NCBI RefSeq assembly: GCF_003634275.1
Contig: NZ_RBWY01000001.1
Span: 927,955-991,954 of the forward strand
Direction of reading: 5' to 3'
DNA from: Orbus hercynius
Lineage (GTDB): Bacteria > Pseudomonadota > Gammaproteobacteria > Enterobacterales > Orbaceae
Length of the DNA stretch: 64,000 nucleotides
Positions 56,184 through 64,000 of this stretch are shown one piece after another. The notes under the pieces were generated by a model. The model searched no databases. It saw only the letters and a list, made by a program, of their open reading frames with translations, and had not been told where the DNA came from. The position numbers and the translations under genes were made by a program. The first letter of the stretch is position 1. The number at the start of each line of letters is the position of its first letter.

Positions 56184-57803
56184 TCACTCTGACTGCTCGG
56201 TTAAGTCTGGGGCTGCATTAATGTCAGTGTTATTGCCGGGCTGATTGTCTGCATCATCGAGAAGCTGTTTATCGGCATTAGGATTTGATGTAGCCTGCGA
56301 AATAGATTCAAACAATTCACTAATAAAACGCTTTGGAAAAAGTTTACTTTGGTTGTCACAGCCCATTTCTGAGCCTTTTTCACACGCTTGTTGAAAATAT
56401 TGGTTGGCTAATTTTTTGTCTTTATCAATCCCTTCGCCATTATAATACATCGCACCTAAATTATTGAGCGAGTCAGCATCGCCCTGTTCTGCTGCTTTTT
56501 CATACCAATATTTTGCTAGCTGATAATCTTGTTTAATCTCGACCCCATCTTCATAAATCACAGCCAGATTAAATTGTGAATTACTGTTGCCTTGATTCGC
56601 TGATTGTTCATACCAGTACTTGGCTAACTGATAATCTGGTTTTATACCTAAGCCATTTTTATACATATAACCAAGATAATTTTGAGCATCGCTATCATTT
56701 TGATTGGCTGATTTATTATACCAAAACCAAGCATTTTTATAATTTTGCTCGATGCCTATACCTTTGTAATACATTTCACCTAGGAAAAATTGAGCATCAC
56801 TGTCACCATTTCTAGCTGCTTTTTCAAACCAAAATAGCGCTTGTTGATAATCTGGTTTAAGTGCAGCGCCGGTGTAATAGATATGCGCTGCATTAAACTG
56901 TGCAATAGAAAATCCCTGCTGAGCGGAGGATAAATACCAATCAAGTGCTATTTGCTTGTTCTCATCTACACCATAGCCATTATCATACATTGTACCAAGA
57001 TAATTTTGGGCATATTGATTACCTTGTTGAGCAGACAGCGTAAACCACTTGACTGCCTGTAAATAGTCTTGCTCGCTACCCAGCCCTTTATAATACATTT
57101 TTCCAAGCTCGTATTGCGCATCACTGTCCCCTTGCATAGCAGATTTTTCAAACCAGAATAATGCCTGTGAATAGTTTTGCTTGGTTCCCTCACCGTGAAA
57201 GTTCATGTAGGCAACATTATACTGCGCCGCGGCGTCACCTTGCTCTGCAGCTTGCGTGTACCAATTAAGGGCTCGCTTTTTGTTTTGTGTTACACCATAG
57301 CCATTTTCATACATAAAACCGAGATAATATTGCGCATACATATCATGCTGATCGGCTGACTTCTTAAACCAAACCACCGCCTGCTGATAGTTCTGCTCAG
57401 TCCCTAATCCTTTATAATACATCCGCCCAAGATTATATTGAGCATCGCTATCCCCTTGCTGGGCAGACTTTTCATACCAATATAACGCTTGTTGATAATT
57501 TCGCTCGGTGCCTTCACCGTTATAATTCATATTAGCAACATTATATTGTGCAGCAGAATGACCTTGCTGCGCTGCCAACTGATACCAATCTAACGCTTGC
57601 GCTTTATTTTCTGTAACTCCAAAACCATTATCATACATCACGCCAAGATAAAATTTTGCATGGCAGTTATCTTGCTTCGCTTCAATTTGGCAAGTTTTCA
57701 AGGCTGATTTATATTTTTTTTGATTAAATAACGTTTCACATTCATTCGCCAATACGCTGAGAGAATAAATTGAGAGTAGCAAGGTGAATAGTATTTTTTT
57801 CAT
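56184..57803 (-). CDS. secreted Sel1-repeat protein, 12 repeats
   Basis: A 539-residue protein with a Sec signal peptide ending VLA (residue 19), so periplasmic or surface-bound. About residues 51-482 are twelve tandem 36-residue Sel1 repeats of the pattern xLGxMYxxGxGxxxNxxxAxxWYxxAAxQGxxxAQ. A Cys-containing region precedes them and a low-complexity Asp/Asn/Gln tail follows. Sel1 arrays form solenoids that bind partner proteins. It sits between DUF484 and xerC, which are normally adjacent. A three-repeat module is itself triplicated. Function unknown. Confidence 0.9.
   Translation of the reverse strand: MKKILFTLLLSIYSLSVLANECETLFNQKKYKSALKTCQIEAKQDNCHAKFYLGVMYDNGFGVTENKAQALDWYQLAAQQGHSAAQYNVANMNYNGEGTERNYQQALYWYEKSAQQGDSDAQYNLGRMYYKGLGTEQNYQQAVVWFKKSADQHDMYAQYYLGFMYENGYGVTQNKKRALNWYTQAAEQGDAAAQYNVAYMNFHGEGTKQNYSQALFWFEKSAMQGDSDAQYELGKMYYKGLGSEQDYLQAVKWFTLSAQQGNQYAQNYLGTMYDNGYGVDENKQIALDWYLSSAQQGFSIAQFNAAHIYYTGAALKPDYQQALFWFEKAARNGDSDAQFFLGEMYYKGIGIEQNYKNAWFWYNKSANQNDSDAQNYLGYMYKNGLGIKPDYQLAKYWYEQSANQGNSNSQFNLAVIYEDGVEIKQDYQLAKYWYEKAAEQGDADSLNNLGAMYYNGEGIDKDKKLANQYFQQACEKGSEMGCDNQSKLFPKRFISELFESISQATSNPNADKQLLDDADNQPGNNTDINAAPDLTEQSE
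56682..57653 (-). repeat. three tandem copies of a 324-base, three-Sel1-repeat module
   Basis: Repeats 1, 4 and 7 share a NGYGV-NK-ALDWY-type pattern; repeats 2, 5 and 8 share a NY-QALFWFEKSA-type pattern; repeats 3, 6 and 9 share MYYKGLG-EQNY-QAV-WF. The unit of homology is therefore 108 residues (324 bases), present three times, at about 57653-57330, 57329-57006 and 57005-56682. Confidence 0.75.
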
Positions 57804-57908
57804 TGTGTCGACTTTTATTTTTATTGTGAATAAAATCAGTATATTAACACTATTTATTGAGATTACAACCGAAGCTAATCAACGATAACCAAATTCTTGC
57901 TATGATAG

Positions 57909-58685
57909 CTAGGGTTTTCGCGTTATCCAGCGGCTGATCAAAAGTGGCACCATTTCACTAATTTTTTCTAGCAATAAGGTACCTTGGCCAGTTTGGTAGT
58001 GATAAGGATTACGACTCACAAACATTAATATACCTAAATCACCAAACTTTCCTAGTAAAGATAACGCGACCGAGCCGATATAAACATTTTCAGGGACCAG
58101 CAAATGCGACTCGGTTGAATTAAGCTGCCCCAAATATTGGGCAGTATATTGTAAATGACGCACACGGATAAATTCAAATTTATCTGCAGATAATGCCAAA
58201 TGTTGATAACTTGATGGTGCACCAAGCTGCCATTTATCATCAAATAAATATAAATAAGCCCCTACTAATCCTAATGATTTGGCCCATATATTTAAACGTC
58301 CAACCATATCGTTCAAATTGTCTGCAGATAATAGTTGATTTTGTAATAACATTAATGACTCAAAGAGTTTTTCATTTGCACTAGCTTGTTCCATCAATAA
58401 CGTAATCTCAGACTCTAATTGTTTAATTTTATTACGCTGACGAGCTAACTGCCATTCTGATAATGAGATCACTCCACGAATAGGATGAGGAATATGCATA
58501 TTTTCAATTTGTTTGGCATTGCGCACAAAAAAACCAGGATTTTCAATTAAATATTGGCTCACTACCTCATCAGTAACTAACGCCTTTTTAGGCTTACTTG
58601 TTATTTTTTTTGTTTTTGCCGTGCTAGCCTTACCTTTAGTTGTCGAAGGCGAGTTTGAAATGAAATGATTATCTTGTGAAGTCAT
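57909..58685 (-). CDS. DUF484 family GAF-like protein (YigA family)
   Basis: A 258-residue protein. VVSQYLIENPGFFVRNAKQ near residue 40 is the DUF484 N-terminal signature, followed by a short coiled coil (KIKQLESEITLLMEQ) and a GAF-like domain (about residues 110-250). The N-terminal 35 residues are Ser/Thr/Lys-rich and low complexity. In gammaproteobacteria it lies between dapF and xerC, and its role is unknown. It starts 14 bases after the dapF stop. Confidence 0.9.
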   Translation of the reverse strand: MTSQDNHFISNSPSTTKGKASTAKTKKITSKPKKALVTDEVVSQYLIENPGFFVRNAKQIENMHIPHPIRGVISLSEWQLARQRNKIKQLESEITLLMEQASANEKLFESLMLLQNQLLSADNLNDMVGRLNIWAKSLGLVGAYLYLFDDKWQLGAPSSYQHLALSADKFEFIRVRHLQYTAQYLGQLNSTESHLLVPENVYIGSVALSLLGKFGDLGILMFVSRNPYHYQTGQGTLLLEKISEMVPLLISRWITRKP

Positions 58686-58699
58686 TTTTTCCCATCCCC

Positions 58700-59524
58700 T
58701 TATAACGAGATAAAACCATCATAAACATGCGTAGCGCTACCTGTCATAAATAACGGATTGCGATTACCTTGCCATTCAATTAGTAGCTCACCACCGGGTA
58801 ATTTCACTTTCACCACGTCATCTAAAATGCCCTGACGAATGCCAACGGCTACCGCAGCACAAGCGCCAGTACCGCAAGCCATTGTTTCACCTGCTCCACG
58901 TTCAAATACCCTTAATCGAAGAGTATTTCGATCAAGAATTTGCATAAAGCCAATATTTGCCCGTTCTGGAAAACGTTCATGAGATTCAAGTATTGGACCT
59001 AAAACGCTCACTTGTGCCGTTTCCACGTTATCAACTTGCAATACACAATGTGGATTACCCATGGAAACTACACCACATAATACCGTCTGCTCTTTCACTC
59101 GCATAATATAGGTCTTTTCTTCTTTTATTGCTTTGAAGGGCACTTCGATAGGATCAAAGCATGGTGAACCCATATTGACTCTCACCGTTTCATTAGCATT
59201 CACGGTTAATACGATGATACCTTTTTGGGTGCTAACTTTTAAAACACGTTTTTTAGTTAACCCTTTCAATCGAACAAAACGGGCAAAGCAGCGAGCGCCA
59301 TTACCGCACTGCTCAACTTCACTCCCATCAGCATTAAAGATACGATAGTGAAAATCAGTATCAGGGGAATAGGGGGGTTCGACGAGTAAAAGCTGATCGA
59401 AACCAACACCAGTATGTCTATCGGATAATCGCCGGATGGTATCTGGGGATAAATGAACATTTTGAGTAATGCTATCAACGACCATGAAATCATTGCCTAG
59501 CCCATGCATTTTGGAAAAATTCAT
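58700..59524 (-). CDS. dapF: diaminopimelate epimerase
   Basis: A 274-residue cofactor-independent epimerase that interconverts LL- and meso-diaminopimelate for lysine and peptidoglycan synthesis. [12 protein letters not shown] is the N-terminal motif; the two catalytic cysteines are in QCGNGARCF and ACGTGACA. Length equals E. coli DapF (274). It is downstream of lysA, which uses its product. Confidence 0.96.
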   Translation of the reverse strand: MNFSKMHGLGNDFMVVDSITQNVHLSPDTIRRLSDRHTGVGFDQLLLVEPPYSPDTDFHYRIFNADGSEVEQCGNGARCFARFVRLKGLTKKRVLKVSTQKGIIVLTVNANETVRVNMGSPCFDPIEVPFKAIKEEKTYIMRVKEQTVLCGVVSMGNPHCVLQVDNVETAQVSVLGPILESHERFPERANIGFMQILDRNTLRLRVFERGAGETMACGTGACAAVAVGIRQGILDDVVKVKLPGGELLIEWQGNRNPLFMTGSATHVYDGFISL

Positions 59525-59739
59525 CTTACTCTCACTTACTTATTTCATGCCGTATTCGGTTTAATCGATACATTATAGCAGTGAGTAAAGCGTGTGGCTA
59601 TTAGTGTATCGGTTTTATCTGTCAAACAAGTGAATGGTAAGTAAATGAAATTAGTTAACGTAACGTATTATTAAGTTTAAAGATTTGACTTAGACTGAGT
59701 TATTATTACCGGATAATAATGGGTAACGATAAATCGATA

Positions 59740-59768
59740 TGACCTAAGTGTATCAGACACTTAGGTCA
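59740..59768 (-). terminator. hairpin after lysA
   Basis: TGACCTAAGTGT (59740-59751) pairs with ACACTTAGGTCA (59757-59768), a perfect 12-base-pair stem with a 5-base loop, 8 bases after the lysA stop. Only a broken T-rich stretch follows on the minus strand, so some read-through to dapF is possible. Confidence 0.65.
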
Positions 59769-59775
59769 GTAAAAA

Positions 59776-61023
59776 TTAAACAATTTCACCTTGCCATAAC
59801 ATATCAAAGGATTCTCGCTGACGAATTAAACGATGGTCAGTATCATCAACCATCACTTCAGCGGGCCTTGGATGGCTATTATAGTTTGATGCCATACTAA
59901 AACCATAAGCTCCCGCGCTACACACAACCAATAAATCGTCTTGCTGCACCGCTAATTGTCGACCTTTACCTAAAAAATCACTCGATTCACAAATCGGACC
60001 AACCACATTATAAGCATAATTTGGTGCATCAGCCGATGGTTGCGTTTCTGGAATAATGCGCATCCAAGCTTCATATAGTGCCGGACGAATCAAATCATTC
60101 ATCCCCGCATCAACAATAGCAAAATGATTATCATCTTGGTGTTTAATATATTCAACTTTGGTCACTAATAAACCAGCATTTGCAACAATGGAGCGACCCG
60201 GTTCAAATAATATTTCAATATCTTGATAATTATCTAATTTTTTTAACAATGCAGCAACTAAATCAGCTGACGTTGGTGGCACTTCATCATCATAACAAAC
60301 ACCAAGTCCACCACCAAAATCGATATGCTTAATGATAATGCCGTCAGATTTTAATTCATCAACTAACGCTAATATCCGATCAGCGGCATCTAAAAATGGC
60401 GATAATTCCGTAAGCTGCGAACCGATATGGCAATCGATGCCCATAATAGCGATATGCGATAACGTTGTTGCACGTTGATAAACCTGTCGAGCTAACTGAT
60501 AACTGATGCCAAATTTGTTTTCACGCAGGCCGGTTGAAATATAAGGATGGGTTTTGGCATCCACATCAGGGTTAATGCGCAGTGAAATAGGAGCTATTTT
60601 GTTTAGACGTTTTGCAACATCTTGAATACGTAGCAGCTCAGCTTCTGATTCAACGTTAAAACATTTGATACCAACTTCTAACGCGCGTTCGATTTCTGAC
60701 ACCGATTTTGCTACCCCAGAAAATACCACTTTTTTCGGATCGGCTCCCGCTTTTAACACTCGTTCAAGCTCGCCTTGAGACACAATATCAAATCCAGAGC
60801 CAAGTTGTGCTAAGGTACTTAAAATGGCTAAATTGCTATTCGCTTTAATGGCATAGCAGATTAAATGTTTACGCCCTTTTAAAGCATCATTAAATTCAGT
60901 CCATTGCTTCTTGATATAATTTTCACTGTAGACATAAAGCGGCGTGCCATATCGCTTTGCTAAATCGGCAATCGATTGCTGGTGTACAAATAATTTGTCC
61001 TGTTGATAGTGTAAAAAATTCAT
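59776..61023 (-). CDS. lysA: diaminopimelate decarboxylase
   Basis: A 415-residue PLP enzyme that converts meso-diaminopimelate to L-lysine. YAIKANSN near residue 60 holds the PLP lysine, GGGLGVCYDDE the phosphate-binding loop, and GPICESSDFLGKGR the catalytic Cys of the partner subunit. HFGGGL precedes them. Its start codon overlaps the lptM stop by one base (TAATG), so translation is coupled. Arrangement lptM-lysA-dapF matches Vibrio/Pseudomonas-type genomes. Confidence 0.96.
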   Translation of the reverse strand: MNFLHYQQDKLFVHQQSIADLAKRYGTPLYVYSENYIKKQWTEFNDALKGRKHLICYAIKANSNLAILSTLAQLGSGFDIVSQGELERVLKAGADPKKVVFSGVAKSVSEIERALEVGIKCFNVESEAELLRIQDVAKRLNKIAPISLRINPDVDAKTHPYISTGLRENKFGISYQLARQVYQRATTLSHIAIMGIDCHIGSQLTELSPFLDAADRILALVDELKSDGIIIKHIDFGGGLGVCYDDEVPPTSADLVAALLKKLDNYQDIEILFEPGRSIVANAGLLVTKVEYIKHQDDNHFAIVDAGMNDLIRPALYEAWMRIIPETQPSADAPNYAYNVVGPICESSDFLGKGRQLAVQQDDLLVVCSAGAYGFSMASNYNSHPRPAEVMVDDTDHRLIRQRESFDMLWQGEIV

Positions 61024-61160
61024 TAGGCAACCCGATGATCTTGATATGAAGTAAAATTTAATGCAGTGGTATCATTTTTAGGCTCGTAAAGCGGCCCTTT
61101 TAGTCCACATGCAGTGAGTAAAAAACAGAACAGAACTAATGATAAGAACATTTTCATCAT
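61023..61160 (-). CDS. lptM: LptM (YifL-like) small lipoprotein
   Basis: A 45-codon frame that is easily missed. It encodes MMKMFLSLVLFCFLLTAC followed by GLKGPLYEP, matching the LptM hallmark CGLKGPLY; the lipidated Cys is residue 18. LptM assists oxidative maturation of the LPS transporter LptD in the outer membrane. The stop overlaps the lysA start by one base (TAATG). E. coli LptM is longer (67) with an extended tail; here the tail is short. Starts at 61160 or 61157 are both possible. Confidence 0.88.
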   Translation of the reverse strand: MMKMFLSLVLFCFLLTACGLKGPLYEPKNDTTALNFTSYQDHRVA

Positions 61161-61417
61161 AATGGTATCTACTTAAATTATGCCTTGATAACACAATAAT
61201 TTTAGCTAATTACAATTACCTTAGCACTCACTAAAATTATGTTCAGAATGTAATTGTGATAATGGCCAGTATATTACTATATTTCAGCACTTATTGGCTA
61301 TTGCCGAGTGTGCAGAATACATAAATATTGATAAATATAAATTAATCATTAATTTATATTATATCCGTATTGTTAATAGTTGCTCTTGCCCTGTCATAAC
61401 AACAAAACCGTCAAGCG

Positions 61418-62428
61418 TTATTTCGTATCATGACTGATAATCCCAAAATGACGATAAGAGTGCGGTGTTGCGATGCGACCTCTTGGCGTGCGTTGAATGT
61501 AGCCTTGTTGAATTAAAAATGGTTCTAACACATCCTCAATCGTTTCTCGCTCTTCCCCAATCGCTGCTGCTAAATTATCCAATCCAACAGGCCCCCCCAT
61601 AAATTTTTCAATAATGGCAAGTAACAGCTTACGATCCATAAAATCAAATCCCTCGATATCCACATCTAACATATCAAGTGCCTGAATGGCAATCGCTGCA
61701 TCAACAATACCATTCGATTTAACATCGGCAAAATCCCTGACTCGACGTAATAATCGATTAGCAATTCGTGGCGTACCGCGAGAACGTTTAGCAATATGGT
61801 GAGCACCTTCTGGCGAGAGATCCATGCCAAGATATTTTGCACTGCGGCTAACAATATATTCTAAATCCGCCACTTGGTAAAACTCCAAACGCTGAACAAT
61901 GCCAAAACGATCGCGCAATGGCGAGGTTAATGATCCCGCCCGAGTTGTTGCACCAATTAAGGTAAATGGGGGTAAATCAATTTTGATAGAACGGGCAGCG
62001 GGCCCCTCTCCAATCATAATATCAAGTTGATAATCTTCCATTGCCGGATACAAAATCTCTTCAACAACAGGCGACAATCGATGGATTTCATCAATAAAAA
62101 GGACATCGTGCGGCTCAAGATTAGTTAACATCGCCGCTAAATCGCCGGCTTTTTCAAGCACTGGACCTGATGTGGTTCTAAGATTGACATTTAATTCGTT
62201 TGCCACAATGTTGGCTAAGGTAGTTTTACCAAGCCCTGGCGGACCAAAAATTAATAAATGATCTAGGGCATCACCGCGCTGCTTTGCCGCCTGAATAAAA
62301 ATCTGCATCTGCTCACGGACATGAGGTTGGCCTATGTATTCCGTTAAATATTTTGGACGAATCGCCCGGTCAATAGGATCATCGTCTCTTTGTTCAGTCG
62401 GTGATATTAAGCGATCAGCTTCAATCAT
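61418..62428 (-). CDS. ruvB: Holliday junction branch-migration ATPase RuvB
   Basis: A 336-residue AAA+ motor (E. coli RuvB has 336). MIEADRLIS is the standard start; [15 protein letters not shown] is Walker A near residue 62, LFIDEIHRL Walker [19 protein letters not shown] sensor 1 with the arginine finger, and [17 protein letters not shown] sensor 2. It follows ruvA after 48 bases; a LexA box lies upstream of ruvA. Confidence 0.97.
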   Translation of the reverse strand: MIEADRLISPTEQRDDDPIDRAIRPKYLTEYIGQPHVREQMQIFIQAAKQRGDALDHLLIFGPPGLGKTTLANIVANELNVNLRTTSGPVLEKAGDLAAMLTNLEPHDVLFIDEIHRLSPVVEEILYPAMEDYQLDIMIGEGPAARSIKIDLPPFTLIGATTRAGSLTSPLRDRFGIVQRLEFYQVADLEYIVSRSAKYLGMDLSPEGAHHIAKRSRGTPRIANRLLRRVRDFADVKSNGIVDAAIAIQALDMLDVDIEGFDFMDRKLLLAIIEKFMGGPVGLDNLAAAIGEERETIEDVLEPFLIQQGYIQRTPRGRIATPHSYRHFGIISHDTK

Positions 62429-62476
62429 GGTTATTGCTCTTTAAATTAAATATCGTTATCAACAAGTTTGAAACCA

Positions 62477-63097
62477 TTATAATGCTGACTTCAACGCTTC
62501 TTTTATCAGTGTTTCGCTATCCATCTCAGGTTTTATCACTTTACTGATTATTTTACTTGCTTCTTGTGGCTTATAACCTAGCGAAATTAATGCGGAAATA
62601 GCTTCACGCTCAATATTGTTTGCTAATTGCATCGATTTTACCGACTTATCTTCACAATCTTCAGGCACCGTTCGATTAAGCAGATCACCACCAAAGTGTT
62701 TAAAACGATCCTTCATCTCAACAATTAAACGTTCGGCAGTTTTTGTGCCCACACCCGGCAATTTAACTAAAGTTTTAATCTCGCCTTGTTCAACTGCGGC
62801 AACAAACTGAGTTGCAGACATACCAGATAAAATTGCTAATGCTAATTTTGGACCAACACCATTAACTTTAATTAATTCACGAAACAATAAGCGCTCTTGC
62901 TGATGATTAAAACCATAGAGTAATTGTGCGTCCTCTCTAACAACAAAATGTGTCAAAATAACCGCTTCTTGACCATTATCAGGTAAATCATATAAACATG
63001 TCATCGGCATTGACACTTCATATCCCACACCATTTACCTCAATTAAGACTTCTGGCGGCTGTTTTTCTATTATAATGCCTCGCAAACGACCAATCAC
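62477..63097 (-). CDS. ruvA: Holliday junction-binding protein RuvA
   Basis: A 206-residue protein that forms tetramers on Holliday junctions and recruits Ruv[15 protein letters not shown] is the standard start; an OB fold comes first, then two helix-hairpin-helix motifs, [12 protein letters not shown] and [18 protein letters not shown], and a C-terminal RuvB-binding domain. First gene of ruvAB; ruvC is not in the window. Confidence 0.96.
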   Translation of the reverse strand: MIGRLRGIIIEKQPPEVLIEVNGVGYEVSMPMTCLYDLPDNGQEAVILTHFVVREDAQLLYGFNHQQERLLFRELIKVNGVGPKLALAILSGMSATQFVAAVEQGEIKTLVKLPGVGTKTAERLIVEMKDRFKHFGGDLLNRTVPEDCEDKSVKSMQLANNIEREAISALISLGYKPQEASKIISKVIKPEMDSETLIKEALKSAL

Positions 63098-63167
63098 CTT
63101 GTATCCCTTTTTATTATCATAAAATTTTGCTTAGTTTACCTGATGATAGTAAAAGAATAAAGAAAAA

Positions 63168-63183
63168 CTGTATAAATACACAG
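63168..63183 (-). promoter_or_regulatory. LexA (SOS) box upstream of ruvA
   Basis: CTGT-ATAAATAC-ACAG is a perfect CTGT-N8-ACAG operator, 71 bases before the ruvA start. ruvAB is SOS-induced in E. coli. Confidence 0.88.
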
Positions 63184-63283
63184 CCATAGTTAAGGTCAGC
63201 AGGTTTTGAATTAAATGACCTAGCAGGTAATTAGCGAGACTGACAGACTATTACCGACCAGGTCTAAGATAAACAGTTGCAGG

Positions 63284-63946
63284 CTATCGTACGAAAGTGA
63301 TTTTTTTAAATGTGCGTGACACCCTTAGCTGCGCGGTAAATAGAGCAAGGTACATTGCAAGTTCAGCCAGTTCTTCCATGATTTGCATCTGACCTTCACT
63401 AAAGCCGTTTACCCATGGTAACGACAAATGCATGTGCCCTTCTGAGGCAGTTGAAATCAGAGCTCCGATAGCCGCTAAAATAAATTCAACTAAAGGAAAC
63501 TGTTTTTCACGCCATAGCATAGTAACGGTTCGATATTGCCGTTTCACAAAAAAGACTAGCACAATCGCCGCTAATAATGCCCATAACAGTGGGTGGATAA
63601 TCGGTTTATACCAGAGTGACGAAGAAGGGTATGCGCCACCAGTTTCAGTATTCATTGTCGTTGGTGGATACAAGCAGGCTCCCCAACTGAGTTCTCGCCA
63701 AAACATGATAAACCAAATCACCATAATCATCGTCCAAAACCAGCGTAGATCGCAGCGTTTCTCGTAATAAAAGGCGTAAGTCGCCAAGGCAAAACCAACA
63801 AAGCAAACGGCTAGTTGAGTATTTTCAAATAAACCATTTTCCCATCCAAATTGCACAGGAAAAAACCATGCCATTGGATAAAGTAATACATAAATTAGCA
63901 TGATAATTACCCTTAATAGGGTGATTCCCTGTTTATTAATCGTCAT
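63284..63946 (-). CDS. unknown polytopic membrane protein
   Basis: A 220-residue protein with about six membrane helices. Conserved-looking acidic residues lie in or near helices (ENGLFENTQL near residue 36, FWRELSWG near 85, EGHMHLSLP near 172, and MEELAELAMYLAL near 193). These repeated Glu/His positions suggest a metal- or proton-related role, but I do not recognise a named family. The ATG at 63946 follows GAGG by 6 bases; a TTG lies just upstream. Not obviously linked to ruvAB, from which it is separated by the LexA box. Confidence 0.78.
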   Translation of the reverse strand: MTINKQGITLLRVIIMLIYVLLYPMAWFFPVQFGWENGLFENTQLAVCFVGFALATYAFYYEKRCDLRWFWTMIMVIWFIMFWRELSWGACLYPPTTMNTETGGAYPSSSLWYKPIIHPLLWALLAAIVLVFFVKRQYRTVTMLWREKQFPLVEFILAAIGALISTASEGHMHLSLPWVNGFSEGQMQIMEELAELAMYLALFTAQLRVSRTFKKITFVR

Positions 63947-64000
63947 CAATCGCCTCTTATATTTATTGCGCTCAAAACAATTAATTTATGCTGCCATCAA

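Noticed and set aside
56682-57653. Possible CRISPR-like periodicity
   Set aside because: The repeats are protein-coding Sel1 units of 108 bases without constant repeats or unique spacers.
61161-61417. Search for an SOS or lysine-riboswitch signal upstream of lptM-lysA
   Set aside because: The gap is AT-rich and I could identify neither a LexA box nor lysine-riboswitch core elements.

Overview
The window looks like a chromosome segment from a moderately AT-rich gammaproteobacterium related to the Enterobacterales/Pasteurellales/Orbales group. Several gene orders match the Escherichia coli backbone: a yggR-like pilT gene divergent from yggS-yggT; yicC divergent from rph-pyrE; pstSCAB-phoU; and lptM-lysA-dapF-DUF484-xerC-yigB-uvrD. 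The low GC, the non-PTS sucrose operon and the compact accessory content would suit an insect-gut Orbales-type bacterium, but that is inference; no rRNA or tRNA gene is present to decide it. I see no CRISPR array, prophage or intact insertion sequence.

Layout. 1-6.1 kb: 5' part of a DUF523/DUF1722 gene, an EmrAB-type efflux pair, a secreted choloylglycine-hydrolase-family Ntn amidase, and cysK. 6.3-9.4 kb: pilT-like/yggS/yggT/zupT. 9.5-12.8 kb: a damaged ribose operon (rbsR, rbsK, rbsB and only the 3' third of rbsC; rbsD and rbsA absent). 13-20 kb: yicC, rph-pyrE with an attenuator-like hairpin, dinB, rnt, grxD, yccS. 20.1-26.3 kb: a complete sucrose (csc) regulon with its own outer-membrane porin; its divergent promoter holds two LacI-type operators and a CRP site. 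26.4-31 kb: the phosphate operon with a Pho box; its PhoU has lost one metal-binding signature. 31.4-33.2 kb: an ABC exporter. 33.4-39.5 kb: an iron-siderophore uptake locus (FepA-like receptor plus binding-protein-dependent ABC importer) with two Fur boxes and no biosynthesis genes, so probably scavenging. 39.6-46.5 kb: accessory genes including an FAD oxidoreductase, a decayed membrane-protein gene, rarD, a LysR/YgiD/DoxX group and an orphan HPr. 46.7-51.9 kb: recQ and a three-gene ATP-grasp / membrane transglutaminase-like / retropepsin-like protease operon of unclear function. 52-64 kb: uvrD, yigB, xerC, a secreted Sel1-repeat protein inserted into an otherwise conserved cluster, DUF484, dapF, lysA, the tiny lipoprotein gene lptM, ruvBA and an unknown membrane protein.

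How it works together. Three DNA-repair loci (dinB, uvrD, ruvAB) each carry a LexA-type CTGT-N8-ACAG operator, two of them perfect, so an SOS regulon can be read directly. Nutrient uptake is controlled by recognisable sites: PhoB at pstS, Fur twice at the siderophore locus, CRP plus CscR at csc. There are signs of ongoing gene loss (rbsC truncation, nonsense-riddled STM3941-like gene, PhoU motif loss). I did not find a convincing wholly new system. The most open-ended items are the ATP-grasp/transglutaminase/protease operon, the Sel1 protein with its three-repeat higher-order duplication, and the altered PhoU.
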